Source: Bimastos eiseni (lineage: Eukaryota; Annelida; Clitellata; Crassiclitellata; Lumbricidae). Taken from it: a stretch of 64,000 nucleotides of DNA. The DNA is taken from NCBI GenBank assembly GCA_959347315.1, contig OY365817.1, forward strand, positions 1,923,537 to 1,987,536. Reading direction: 5' to 3'. A program made the translations under genes and the position numbers. The notes below the pieces were generated by a model, which worked only from the letters and a program-made list of their open reading frames with translations, was not told the origin of the DNA and searched no databases. Shown here piece after piece: positions 1 through 12,100 of the stretch (position 1 is its first letter; each line of letters opens with the position of its first letter).

Positions 1-254
1 TATGATTAGCATAAATAGAGAGCAGGGACTGTATTCTACTGCATTGCGTTTTTTACCAAATCCATTCAGTCCATTACATTAACTCGAATTTTGAGTGGCT
101 AGACAATGCAGGAAATCGTCCCTAAAATATCCGGTCGAATATCCGGTCTGACAAATACAAATCATTGAATGACGTCTTCAACAAACTCTTCCACCCTTCT
201 TTAAACTTGACATAAATCTTTACTGTATCGTATATAAACTTATGTAAACTTAAA

Positions 255-2935
255 TCAATCAATCAATCAAAGAAATATATTTGGCCGATCAGAATTATGT
301 ACAACAGCTTACAGCGAATCCGCAACAAATTAGTAAATAAGTCTAATATTATTCAAGTTGAGAAACGAGAGAAGGAGTCATAGAGTGAGTAAGGAGGAAG
401 AGATAAGCCCAAGGAGACCCAATTAGGGACCAAAAGTCCCGCAAGTTAGGGCCACCTAGTAGGATAGGTTAAATAGAGAAGTGAGAGCCGATAAGAGAAG
501 ATTAAAGGGAGAAGATAATAGATTCAACGGTGAATAAACATAAAATTTAACTAATCTTAACTAACTAAATGTAGCTAGCGGATGAAAAGGTAGATACGAC
601 AATAAATACAACAAATAATTAGAAGATATGTGTTATCTTGAGAAAATACATTTATGTAGCCAAGTAAAAAACAATTTTCCAGAGCGCCAGGATTGCTCAG
701 TACATGAGCCAAGATTGAACTAGTACATTAACTTTTGTTTTTTATCACTCAATCAGTCCAAAGATTGATTGATATATTCATTTGACCCACACCCCATCCC
801 TCTCCAACCCCTCTGAGTTAAGGATCCCAGCCCTTCAATTGTCCTTATTTTGGTCGAGAATATGGGAAATCATTTTGGTTCTAAAGGAGTTAATGCTGCA
901 TGACAAGTATATGGTGGCTGGAATAGCATTCCAAATTCTGGTTCCTTGGCATTTAATAGATACTAATCTAGCATTAGTTCTGGCATAGGGAACCATTAAG
1001 ACGTGAGAACTTCTTATGGCGTGGTGTATGGAGCTCATGTTATAACAAAAGTATTGGTGAAATATATCAGGTAATTTTTTTCGACTCTTTCGAAACATAA
1101 AAATGGCTATTTGTAATTTATAGATCTGGATAATTGATGGAAGCCTATTCGTTTTAAATAAATCGCTGGTGTGAGCATTAGACGGCAACCCGGCCATAGA
1201 TCTTATAGCTTTTTCTGCATGATGGATAATTTATTGAGATTGGATGTGTATGCCGAAGCCCAGATTATAGTACAGTAGGTGAGGTAAGGATATATGAGCG
1301 AGAAGTAAAGAGTAGAACGGGCTTTAGCAGGTAAACTTTTGGTTAGTCTAAACAAAATACCTAGGTTTTTGGATATTTATTTGGAGATTGCACTAATATG
1401 CTCCTTCCAAGATAATTGCTGATCAACTATGTCTCCTAGGAACAAGCACGAGGTGACCTAGGTAATTGGAGAATTCATTAGTTTGATTGGCTCCAAATTT
1501 TCAGGTAAGGCTTTCTTATGAGAACGAAAGATTATGAAGATTGTTTTAGCGATATTAGGGAATAGTTTATTAGCACAAAGCCATTCAGATATCAAGTCCA
1601 ATTCTACATTAAATGTATTAATAAGAGTGTGGAGAGATCTGTGAGAGGCGAACAGATTAGTGTCGTCTGCAAAGAGAATTAAGGAAATATTAGGTGATAC
1701 ATTTGGAAGGTCTTAATGTATAAAATGAATAACAGGGGGCCTAGTATGGATCCTTGTGGCACACCATATCGAATAGGGTTCAGAGGAGAGTAGGTATGAT
1801 TGCAGTATACCAGTTGGCTTCTATTATTTAAGTAACTTTTAATCCAGTTAAGTTGGAAGCCACGAATTCCATAATGGTTAAGTTTCAGTCATAGGATACC
1901 ATGATCTATAGTATAAAACGCCTTTGCAAGATCTAGGAAGATACCTATCGCATACTCATTTTTATCCATAGCTTCAGTGACCAGAACCTGCATGGAAAGT
2001 AGAGGCATATATGTAGAGTGATTAGACTGGAACCCATGTTGGGAGTGAAAGAGAATTTGATGCTTATCAATGAAATTTGTCAAATGGATGTGCATTGCCT
2101 TTTCAAATATTTTAGATAACGCCGGTAAAACGGAAATTAGTCTATAATGTGCAGGAGAATTTCTAAGCCCCTTCTTAAAAATGGAGACAACCTTGGCATC
2201 CTTATGGGTTTTAAATTTTAACCAATCGATATTGAAGTCGCCCATTAAAATATAGTGCTTGGCTTATTGAGAATAACAGATAGGTATGCCTCAAGTTCTG
2301 GTATAAATTTTTGTACATCATGCCTCGGTGGTCTATATATAGTTCCTATTATTAAGGATCTTTTACCCTGAGATATCCTAATAGATTGCCTTTCAAATGT
2401 TGGGTCGGCTAGATCAAGGGAAGTATCCACAATAATTTCATAGTCAATATCCTGTCTTATAAGGAAACCAACTCCTCCGCCAACACCCGTCCTACGTGGT
2501 TTATGGATAAAGTGATATCCTGGGATAGACACTAAATGGTCCTGATCATCCCCCAGTCAGGTCTCCGTCAGAGCAAGCACCATCACCGGAATTTGAGTTA
2601 GGAGTTCTGTAATTTCGTGCACTTTTCTCGCCATGCTGCGACAGTTCAAGTGCAATAAACAGAAAGTGGGTCAATGTACATACAAGAGGGAATGAAGTTA
2701 GTTAGAAAGTTGTAGTCTGGGTCAAGCTCAGCAGAGTTCAATACGAAGCGATCGTTAACTTCGTCATCAGAGTAGTCCAAGTCATTAACATAATCATTGT
2801 TCAAGTGGTGCGCAAGGTCATTGTCTGATTCATTTCCCTCCAGCGCATTAGACATTAGCCCGCTCCTATAGACAGTGTTTTCGGTGGAATAGGCCATCAT
2901 GCTACATGTACATTCAATTTATCCATTGTTAATTC
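255..2935 (-). mobile_element. Degenerate non-LTR retrotransposon (CR1/Jockey-like LINE), 3' end at left
   Basis: Read on the minus strand from about 2900, the fragments appear in LINE order. First comes a leader with an LDPDYNFL-like motif. The endonuclease start follows at about 2650-2560 (HLNCRSMARKVHE, then ALTET), then GYHFIHKPRRTGVGGGVGFL and GTIYRPP at 2532-2245. GDFNIDWL runs directly into reverse transcriptase (YRLISVLPALSKIFEKA, then IFLDLAKAFYTIDH) at 2245-1889. An RT C-terminal piece lies at 1197-835. The 3' UTR (405-470) matches the reverse complement of 40670-40730, and the end carries an (AATC)n tail. Frames are broken by stops and deletions, including loss of the endonuclease-RT linker, so it is inactive. 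It is the same family as the copy at 37.46-40.82 kb. Confidence 0.85.
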
Positions 2936-4014
2936 AGTAGTTATTCACATTATGTATCACGGAATATCCAAGTAGCAGAACAGAAAAGTGAAACTAGGAA
3001 CCTTTAGTTCACGCACTCAGAAAACTAACAATCCCAAATGCAAACGCAAAGCAATTGGGCAAAAATATATCACAAATTCTACAAGTAAAGTAATAGAATA
3101 GTAAAGATGTAAGGAACCTCTAGCTACGTAAATAAAGAACTTATAACACAAACGCAATCAGAAAAACAGTTTTAACACGGTTAAAGCACGACAAGCAAAC
3201 AACAGTGCTGTTCATGAAAGAAAAAAAGAACGAATATAAATGCAGTACCAGACTGCGCATTAAACCTTTGCTATATATATATATATATATAGCGTATTAT
3301 ATGGGTTATTATAGTGTTACTGGTAGTTTCTATTATATTTTATAATATTAGGCCTATCTACTGCTGTATTGCATTGTATTGAATTGCATTGTAATAATTA
3401 TATGACTGATCTGCTTGTTGACCTTGGTTCTTAAGCCGTATCGTACTCTCCGCGTTACAGACAGACATGTTTTGTTATTTTTCAAATGTTGCTTTATTTG
3501 CAACTGTCTTTCACAGCTTAGGCTAGCAATGATGACGCTGGCTCCTCCATTTAAGCAGCAAGTGTAATTATTAGACACAGGACTCGTCCCTTTAAACCCA
3601 CTTAACTGAGTCCTACTCGTACCTTGCCATACAAGAGAACCATCGCCTCTCGTATGCCGAGGCTAAAAAACTGAAGTCGCTAGCACTTCATAGCCATTGC
3701 GTAGTGCAAGCAATGAAGGAGCACTAAGTGCCTGGATACAGTGATGTATATCTTTAATAATTTATGTTATACATTTACCTAAACTTACCTTATCTAACTT
3801 TTACGCTACGTTGCCCCTATCCTATCTTAACGGGAGATGTAGTTTGCCTGATATTAGTGAATTTTAATTCTGTAGAAACTCGACAGAGGAAGAATCTCAA
3901 ACATCAGGAATATTTCCAGGGGTAAAAAAGAGTATGTAGGAGATTGTATGCTTTTTGTCTCTATGTATATACATTTTTTATTTCCGAAATTTGATACCGC
4001 CCTTCTTTTAACAT
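2936..4014. other. Intergenic or intronic sequence, no gene recognised
   Basis: This stretch may include decayed 5' UTR of the neighbouring LINE. It has a short (TA)n run at about 3272-3290 and nothing with coding character. The small open frame at 3354-3578 (minus strand) has no recognisable motif and is probably chance. Confidence 0.5.
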
Positions 4015-4205
4015 CTTTTGCTCAGAAGTGCATACACACGCCTCGACGGCGCAATTGCAGTTGTACTGCAGATCAATTGTGTGCGAAGGACTTGCACAAG
4101 TTCCCTATACAGTGACTGACGCCTCGGAGGAGGGTCGAACCCACTCGCTCACCAACGCTGAACGTTACGGGGTGACCGCTCTAACCGATCGGCCACTGTG
4201 ACACA
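4015..4205 (-). mobile_element. tRNA-derived SINE, copy 1
   Basis: On the minus strand it begins GTGTCACAGTGGCCGATCGG, continues TTAGAGCGG (A-box-like), and then has GGTTCGACCC (B box). This is the head of a tRNA followed by an unrelated body. The same body is found at 32998-33224 (minus) and 62495-62735 (plus), which makes it a family rather than a tRNA gene. The acceptor stem does not close, so it is not called as a functional tRNA. Confidence 0.8.
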
Positions 4206-4494
4206 ACATGCATGTATACTGTGGTTTATTATACAGTATAATGACTTAAAGCGTCATGAAGAAGCGAATAGACACGTTTAAGTGGAGCATTTCGCTTTAC
4301 TCTGTTATTAAATGTCGACACTTTATAAATACGGAAATACTAATTCCACGCCAATCACTACTTCTACGACTACCAATACTACCACCATCAATAACAATAC
4401 TAATAGACAGCTTATCTTTCTCAACTTACTTTTTTGAACTTACATTTTTCAATTTGCCTTTTCAAATTACCTTTTCAACTTACCTTCTCAACTT

Positions 4495-4567
4495 ATCTTT
4501 TCAACTTATAATAATAATAATAGTAATAATAGTAATAATAATAATAGTAATACTACTACTACTACTC

Positions 4568-4598
<31 letters not shown>

Positions 4599-4612
4599 TA
4601 ATAACAATGATG
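4495..4612. repeat. Imperfect (AAT)n / (ACT)n microsatellite
   Basis: Runs of ataataata, with tactactact in the middle, cover about 115 bases. The open frame across it (4256-4654) is composed of repeat-encoded Ile and Leu and is not a gene. Confidence 0.85.
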
Positions 4613-5319
4613 AGAACTCCAAGCTTGATCGCATATCTGTTGTTAATTTCTTAGAGCCTAAGGCATTAGCCTATATTATATTCCTCCATAATTGAAATGA
4701 CGTGACAATGGGCCTTTACACTTTAAATTTAAAATTACTACTATTAAACATGTTTCATTACTGAAATGACGAAACAATAGGGTTATGTACGTATTTTATA
4801 ATTGGAGCGACGTGACAATGGACCTTTACCCTATAGATGTTTTATTTTTAACATTCATACATTTATTATCACCCAGTAAAGTGACAAAAGAATCTGCCTA
4901 GGCTGTAGGCCCTGCTCTCAAGATGAACTTGTGATAAAACAGACTTGTTTCATTATTGAAGTGACATAATAATAGACCTCTTAGTAAAATTATTGTTACA
5001 ATTATAAAATGATGGCAGATTTAAGACTGCGTAAGAAAGGTATAATGTGCTCCACAATTGAAGTGACGTAACAGAGCGAGTATTTAATGATTACAATTGA
5101 AATGAATTAGCTATAGATCAGTCACATACTTCAAGCGCCATAATGAATTCATTAACAGTTTAAATAATCATTAATTAATTAGTAGGTACTACAGCATAGC
5201 CTAATGCATTGTCGGCGCAACAAAGCCTGTCGTCAGTTGAAACAACTTTGATAAGCTTGATGCACGCTCAGTTCCCACCCAGATCAGTCGATAACCTCAA
5301 TACTGGGCAACATTGCTCC

Positions 5320-5480
5320 TATGTCCCTTTGATTAGGGCACTCACTTTTTAGAGTGTTTAGTAAGAGTTCGATTCTCATCCATTGAGACGACGGTCATTG
5401 CACATTGACCCTCAGCAAGTCATTTTATCGCAGATGTTGAGCACCATCGATTGACTATCTATTAATTATTTTGAGGTGCT
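5320..5480 (+). mobile_element. Possible SINE fragment
   Basis: The segment contains a B-box-like gttcgattctc. It is followed by a body (gacggtcattgcacattgac, then agcaagtcattttatc) that resembles the SINE-like element near 16390-16470. It is short and diverged. Confidence 0.35.
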
Positions 5481-6066
5481 AAATTAATGCATAATAGCAT
5501 TGACACTAATTATCATAGTTGTTGTAGTATCGATGGAAGTATCTGCAGCATCAGTTGTACCAGTATGTGTATTTGTAATGATAATAATAGAGTAATAATA
5601 ATAAAAATAATAATGACAATAATATTTTTGTCTATTTGGCCTTCTAAACTCTGGGCCCGCTCAGCAACGAACACTTGACCTTCCTTTCGAAAATGCTACA
5701 GAAACTAGGCACCTTTATGAGGGACCCAACGGGAACCACTTTTTTGTTACGACGTATCTCGATGATGATGCAACGTTTAATGCGGTGTCCAATCGGGATG
5801 GGGGTGGGTTGAGCACTTTCGCCGGCCAGTAGACAGACGAATGGGGCAATTTATAACATTTTCTACAATGGGTAATATTCAAGTCCCTGATGGATCCTAT
5901 CATGTAAACCTCTTGGCAAAAGAAATAACGATTATTTTAACTATGATATGATGATAATAATTATAATGACCATTATGTCGATAACAACTATAGGTGATTA
6001 GATCAAATTAGTTTTGCTGGCTATGCTTTATTCTTGCTGTGATTTTACTTTTATTGTTGGTTTCAG

Positions 6067-6132
6067 TGCCCTCTTGAAGCGCCTGAAGGAGCTTGAAAAG
6101 GGAAAGCCTAAGGTGCAAAGGGTCTCAAAACT
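6067..6132 (+). CDS. SH2-adaptor exon 1 of those recognised (basic helix)
   Basis: The acceptor is ttggtttcag and the donor gtgagt. It encodes ALLKRLKELEKGKPKVQRVS, then K and a split Leu codon. The Leu/Lys pattern suits the last helix of a SAM domain, or the basic N-terminal helix of BLNK. It enters with one base and leaves with two, so at least one earlier exon must exist. None was recognised between 2.9 and 6.0 kb. Confidence 0.75.
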
Positions 6133-9100
6133 GTGAGTAGCAAAAACATGATCTAAACTAGAAGCTCAATTATGATATCGTGCCATCTTGCATTCTCAAC
6201 GGTTCAGTCCAACAGTACCGTGCATCATCAGCAGGACAATAAAAATTCAGAGATAACGGTCTTTGAAACTTCTTCTGTTTAGCTGATAAGTGATAACTAT
6301 TAAACCATTGATGAGTCACACCTCCTATTCCATAATATTGTAGTTTTTGACAAAACGGTCCACCGTGTCAAATGCCTTTGCTAAGTCTATATAAAGATGC
6401 CAACTGAGAATTCATTATTATCCATTGGTGTCGGGAATTTCAGTGGTAAGGTGACGGAAATGCGGTGCAGCGTTAAGGTTCAAGAGAAGCGGGTTGAATG
6501 AAGTGCTTGGACGGTTAAAAAAACTGAAAACTGAAATTTACAAATCCCTCCATAACCCACCTCTTAGGAATTACTCCAGCCAGTGCGACAAACTTACCAA
6601 AACCTCACCTCTTGATTCCACTTAACCTTACAGTTTTATCTGATGAGCAAAGTAAGAGAAGTTATCTAATTTAATCTATTTTTCTGTAGAGCCGTTACAA
6701 GAATGCACCAGGATATTGCGCTATCGTTTTTCTAACACATTACCCTGAAGACCATATATTGTAGACTATTTTATGTGGTTGGCTAAATACAAGCATCAAG
6801 CGAATGATTTAATGCCTCCTGGCCTTGCTATTACTCTATTCGGTAATATTCTTGTTCGGTAGTACTACGATTGCGAGTAGTTAGTTATAAACTTATAAGA
6901 ACAAATCCCGACAACAATGGATAATAATGAATTCTCAGTTGGCTTCTTTATAAACTGACGGAGGTAGGTGGGCTGGGAGGATTGAAGTGTTTTGTTGGTG
7001 CGTTACATCACTGTAGGCCTACTCTACTTGTTCAGTGTCGTAGTAATAGAATAACCTTACAGATTAGTGCTCGAACCTTCTAATGTTGATTTGGAGCTGA
7101 TTACCTCAGGACAAACTTAGACAATAATAATTCACTGTTCAGTCATTGTTTATTATCGAAGCTCAAGACTGATCATAAAATTCACTTACAGAAACAGCCA
7201 GCGAGACGACAATAAATTAATCACTGCAAAGATTATTTTTAAATGTTCAAACTCTTTAAAGTTGTGCTGCTCACATTCACGTCTTCTTAAATGTCCGCTG
7301 TTTTCTCTTGACAACAATGGTTAAGTTTCAAATTTGGAACAACAATGAGGAAGTTGAAACAATCGGTCATAATATTTGGAGCAACAAAAGAACTTTCTCT
7401 AGAGTTGTCAGATTGTTAAATCCACTGCTGTGTTCTGTCTAGAATTCCAGGTAGATCCAATAATAGACCAGTTCCACCAGTCAACGGTCATCCAACTCCT
7501 GTCACTACTCGCGTTGCTCCACCCCTACCGACAGATGATGATGATGACGGTCAGTAGATCTGGTTCTTGTTTAATAGTGTATGCGTGCAATTGTAATGGA
7601 TGTTTGTATAGCAACGGTTGATGAGCAAAACAGACAAAACAGTTATCTGTGCTGGACAACATAGTCAGTATTAACTAGACTATTGCAACAATTAACAGTG
7701 CAATGCAATGTTAACAAGATGAGTCCCCAGTGGCAGGCCCTCTGCTATCACGTGTCTTACATTGACCTGCCCTGCTTTACCATAATTTAAACACATCTCT
7801 TCATATCTTATCGCATCTTACCACACCCTTTTCATATCTTACCAATTGCCTTTTTCATATCTTGCCAATTACCTTCTCAAATCTTACCATTCTTTGTCAC
7901 ATTTTACTATGTTTCGCAGTACCTTGTCATATCTTTCCTTTCTTTACCATATTTTTCCACGTCTTACCATACCGTTTCATAATTTACCATACCATATTTT
8001 ACCGCATCCTACAATATCTGACCCGACCTTATCTTTTTTTGTTAGGTGCAGATTTCGATGACGAAGAATGGGTAAATACCTCTTCTTGTTGTTAGTTAAA
8101 GCCACGTTACAATACATTACGCTCCCTGGCTGAAAGATTATAGCTCTAGATAAAGACCAGGATTTAACGCAGGCTGGCAAAAGCGTCGGAGATTTGAGCC
8201 TGGAAATAAATAGTCTTGGTTTTATGTCCATTATAACTCAACCTAATATTAATTAATTCGTTCATTTTAACATTTGTATAGCACCTACACTGTAGTTTAC
8301 TCTGAGGTACTCCCAGTCCAGCCACGCCTGCGTCGCCTATACAAATCTGTCTTTGAGCAACTATTAAGGAACGGCACATTTCTCCTTTAGTCAAATCTTT
8401 AACTGAGAAGACTCGGCGCTGCTTGGTCTAGCAACTGCGCCATTGGTATTTCGCTAGAATCACATCTACGAATTCCAATAATGGTATTTACCCGAACCAA
8501 GATATCTAATCCTCAGGGATTGGATTTCATTTTGCTGTAGTGATCAATTGTAACTATTAGTATAACCTTTAACTACGCCACGTTCCCTGGTATTAGTGCC
8601 AGTCCCTAGTCTGCACAAGAGAGGAGGGCGTCGCTTATCTTCGTTATTGCCAGGGACTGTTTGACAGTAGCTAATCGCAGCTGTTGTGGGGATCAGAGAA
8701 ATTCTGGCTATGTACAGTACATAGGATGACGTTATAAGGCGCTGAATTGTGCATCACATGAGACCATATGAGTTTGTCGTCTATTGTCTTTAGGACGATC
8801 AAGGTGTCTATGATAATGAAGAGATCCTACAGCCTGCAAAGGTAAGACGAAGACCAATGCTTTTCGAATTGGTTGATTGACTCGCTGATTAACTTAATAA
8901 TTGATTTAATGATTAACTCAATGAATGAATGATTTATTGACTCAATGCATATCTGACTGACTTAATAATTGGCTAAATAATTGACTAAATAATTGATTTA
9001 ATAATTGACTTAGTGATTGACTTGATAATTGACTTAATAATTGATTTAGTAATTGACTTAATAATTGACTTACTAATTAATTGATTTAATAATTGACTTA

Positions 9101-12100
9101 GTGATTGACTTGATAATTGACTTAATAGTTAATTAACTTAATAAATGACTATATCCGTGGCTAATTGACTTGATAATTGAATGCTTAACTGACTGAACGA
9201 ATGACGAAATGGTTGTATGATTGAATGACTAACTGGATTATTGTCATTTTTTTGACTGAATGAACGATTTACATCATGAATGATTGATTTAGTAAATGAT
9301 TGACTGATTGAGTGATTGATTAGATGATTAACTAACTCGATGATTGCTTCTGAATGATGAATGCTGAACCGGCCGGATAATCGGCTGACCGGCCGGATAA
9401 TCGGCTGAAAGACTGGATTATTGGCTGAAAGACTGGATTATTGGCTGAAAGACTGGATTATTGGCTGAAAGACTGGATTATTGGCTGATAGACTGTATAA
9501 TCGGCTGAAAGACTGGATAATCGGCTGAAAGACTGGATTATTGGCTGAAGGACTGGATTATTGGCTGTAGGACTGGATTATTGGCTGAAAGACTGGATTA
9601 TTGGCTGAAAGACTGGACTATTGGCTGAAAGACTGGATTATTGGCTGAAAGACTGGATTATTGGCTGATAGACTGTATAATCAGCTGAGAGACTGGATAA
9701 TCAGCTGAAAGACTGGACTATTGGCTGAAGGACTGGATTAATGGCTGAAAGACTGGATTATTGACTGGTTGATGACTGTGTGTGTGAGTGATTGTCCGAA
9801 TGATTGATGATTTTTGATTGCTGATTTCTTTCTTTCTTTCATTATTAGCGCAGACATGATCCACTCCCTCCTCCACCACCTCCGAATGATGATGACGAGT
9901 CGGATGGAGATTATGTCCAACCGGCGGTATGAATCCTTTCAAATACTATAAATCTATTCTATTCTATTTACAGTGTTATAATGAGGCTTACAAAGAAAAC
10001 GACACTGATATGGTATGCTACATATAGGTGTCCTCGGGCTCTGAATTGGTGCATACATTTATGTGGCTTAATGGAAGGTGCATTATTTTTATTACTATTA
10101 TATTATTAATTATGTTTTATTTAGTCCGAAATCAAGCTAGATTAATTATAAAAACGAGTTGGAGCTCTTTTTCATGCAGTGTTTGTTGCTTTTTTAATAA
10201 AACTGTTGTGACAAAATCCAAAGGAAAACTAAAAACCAAAAGACCACATGAAACCAAAATACAAGAAAAACATCTTTTGATTAAAAAAAATCTTGGTTTT
10301 TTGCACCTCTGGTTGAAAGAGATTCGTTGCTATTGAATGTGGGTGTTGTTTTCCTCTGACATTTCCGTTTATGTTGAATCTATTCACCGTTAGTTTGTTT
10401 TACTTTTATTAATCGGACCCCCAGTCTAGTTTTTCATTTACCGCGAGGGTCGTTACAGGTAGGACATTTATCAAAGTCAGATATGGTAGGACAACGTAAG
10501 GTAATAAAGTCATGTTACATCAGCCTGACTGACTTAGGCTAATTACTTACTTAAGGACTTGCTGACTGACTTGCTGCTGGCTTACTTACTTGTTGACTAC
10601 GGGCCGTAATAAATAAGTGACTGACAGAATTAAAATTTGGCATTGATTTACAACCGCCAGAAAGGCAACTGGACAGGTAAGCAGATAATAAATAATGAGG
10701 TGCGTTATGATACGTGTGTACGTTACTCCTTTCATCGAATCAATTTTTTAAACAGTCAACCAGTTGGTAACTCAGTCGAGTCGGTCAGTGAGCAGCCAGT
10801 CAGTCATCCAGCCTGTTAATAGTTTAATAGTTCATTCAGTCGCAAAGCTACATGTGACCAGTTGTTCAGTCTTCCAATTCACTATTAAAATAGTCCATTC
10901 ATTAATTCAGTCTTCTTAATAAATAAATAAATAAATAATTTTCAGCCAGCAAACAAGACATTAAGTTTATCAACCAATCGTTCAATGGTCTCATAGTTCA
11001 TTCGTTCATTCACTCACTGGTTTAATCAGCGAAACAGAACGGCAGGATAGGCAGATCATATGCAGATCGCAGACAATGACGTGAGTTGTCAGAAGCAATT
11101 ATGAGAGGCAACAAGTGTAAAGAATTCTCTTCTATTTTCAGGATCCTGGACCAACTAGTCGCCCTCCAGCACCTCCTCCACTGGATGATGATGATGATGA
11201 TGATGACAACTTGTACGAGAAGGCCAATGTAGCAGCGGTAGACCACAATCGGATCTAATCCGTTTTATTCTAAACTATTCTGATTTTATTTTATCTTATC
11301 TTATCTAATAGTAGTCTTGTTCAGTACCGTTCTGTCTTGTATAGTCCTAAGAGACAATTCCAAAGCGGTCTCATGCAGTTATGTGCGCAACCTTCATGTC
11401 ACCAATCGACTTTATCTTGCCTGGTATGTTTTAGTGTTGTGGTCATCTTTTTTTAAGTAAGACACGTTTGTGACTCTGCTGAAACTAAGGCTAGTCATTT
11501 ACTCGTGAGATTTATAAGGCAATTCATTAGGTCAAGAAAAGGTTCCGACTAGAGCTTAGACTAGTAGCTTAGACTAGTATCGTCTAGATTAGTCTAGACT
11601 GCTTCGGACAATACAAAGACATTCTAAATTGTAGCAGATCAGGCTAGTCTAAAATAGACTAAGGCAGATGTACTTACAATTTTAAGTGTAATTGCAAACT
11701 GATTGTATAGCATCCCGTCAGTATATAGCTACTTCTAGGATACTGCACAATTACACACACTGACAAATGACAGCACAATATGTTAAAAGTTGCATAGTTA
11801 ATTGCATGTATGCCAAGCTAATCTACTATTGCTACTATTGCTACTACTGCTACTACTTTTAGTATTGCTGCTAAAACAAATACTGGGATATAACTGGTAA
11901 ATAGAATGTTTTATTATGTATTATGTATTATTCGTTTAGAATGAGGGTTTATTTTTGTTAGATTCCAGCTAAGACCCTTCCTCCTCGAAACCCACCAGCG
12001 CAGACGGTGCGATCGGTGCCACCCCCACCTGCTCAGGTTTGCAGAGTAGACGGCTAATCTTGTTAATGTTGTCCAAATAAGTTCGTCTGATATTCACTAT

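Noticed and set aside
90..270. Plus-strand LINE-like tail ending in (aatc)n at the window start
   Set aside because: Too short and diverged to separate from the end of the minus-strand LINE next to it.
4015..4205. Possible tRNA gene (A and B boxes visible)
   Set aside because: No closed acceptor stem and the same extended body occurs at other sites, so it is a SINE.
9366..9770. CRISPR-like array of regular repeats
   Set aside because: Units are contiguous with no spacers; the genome is animal.
10637..10690. Possible exon ending at ggacag|gtaagc
   Set aside because: It has a good donor, but no acceptor gives a phase 0 cassette with Tyr or Pro content like its neighbours.
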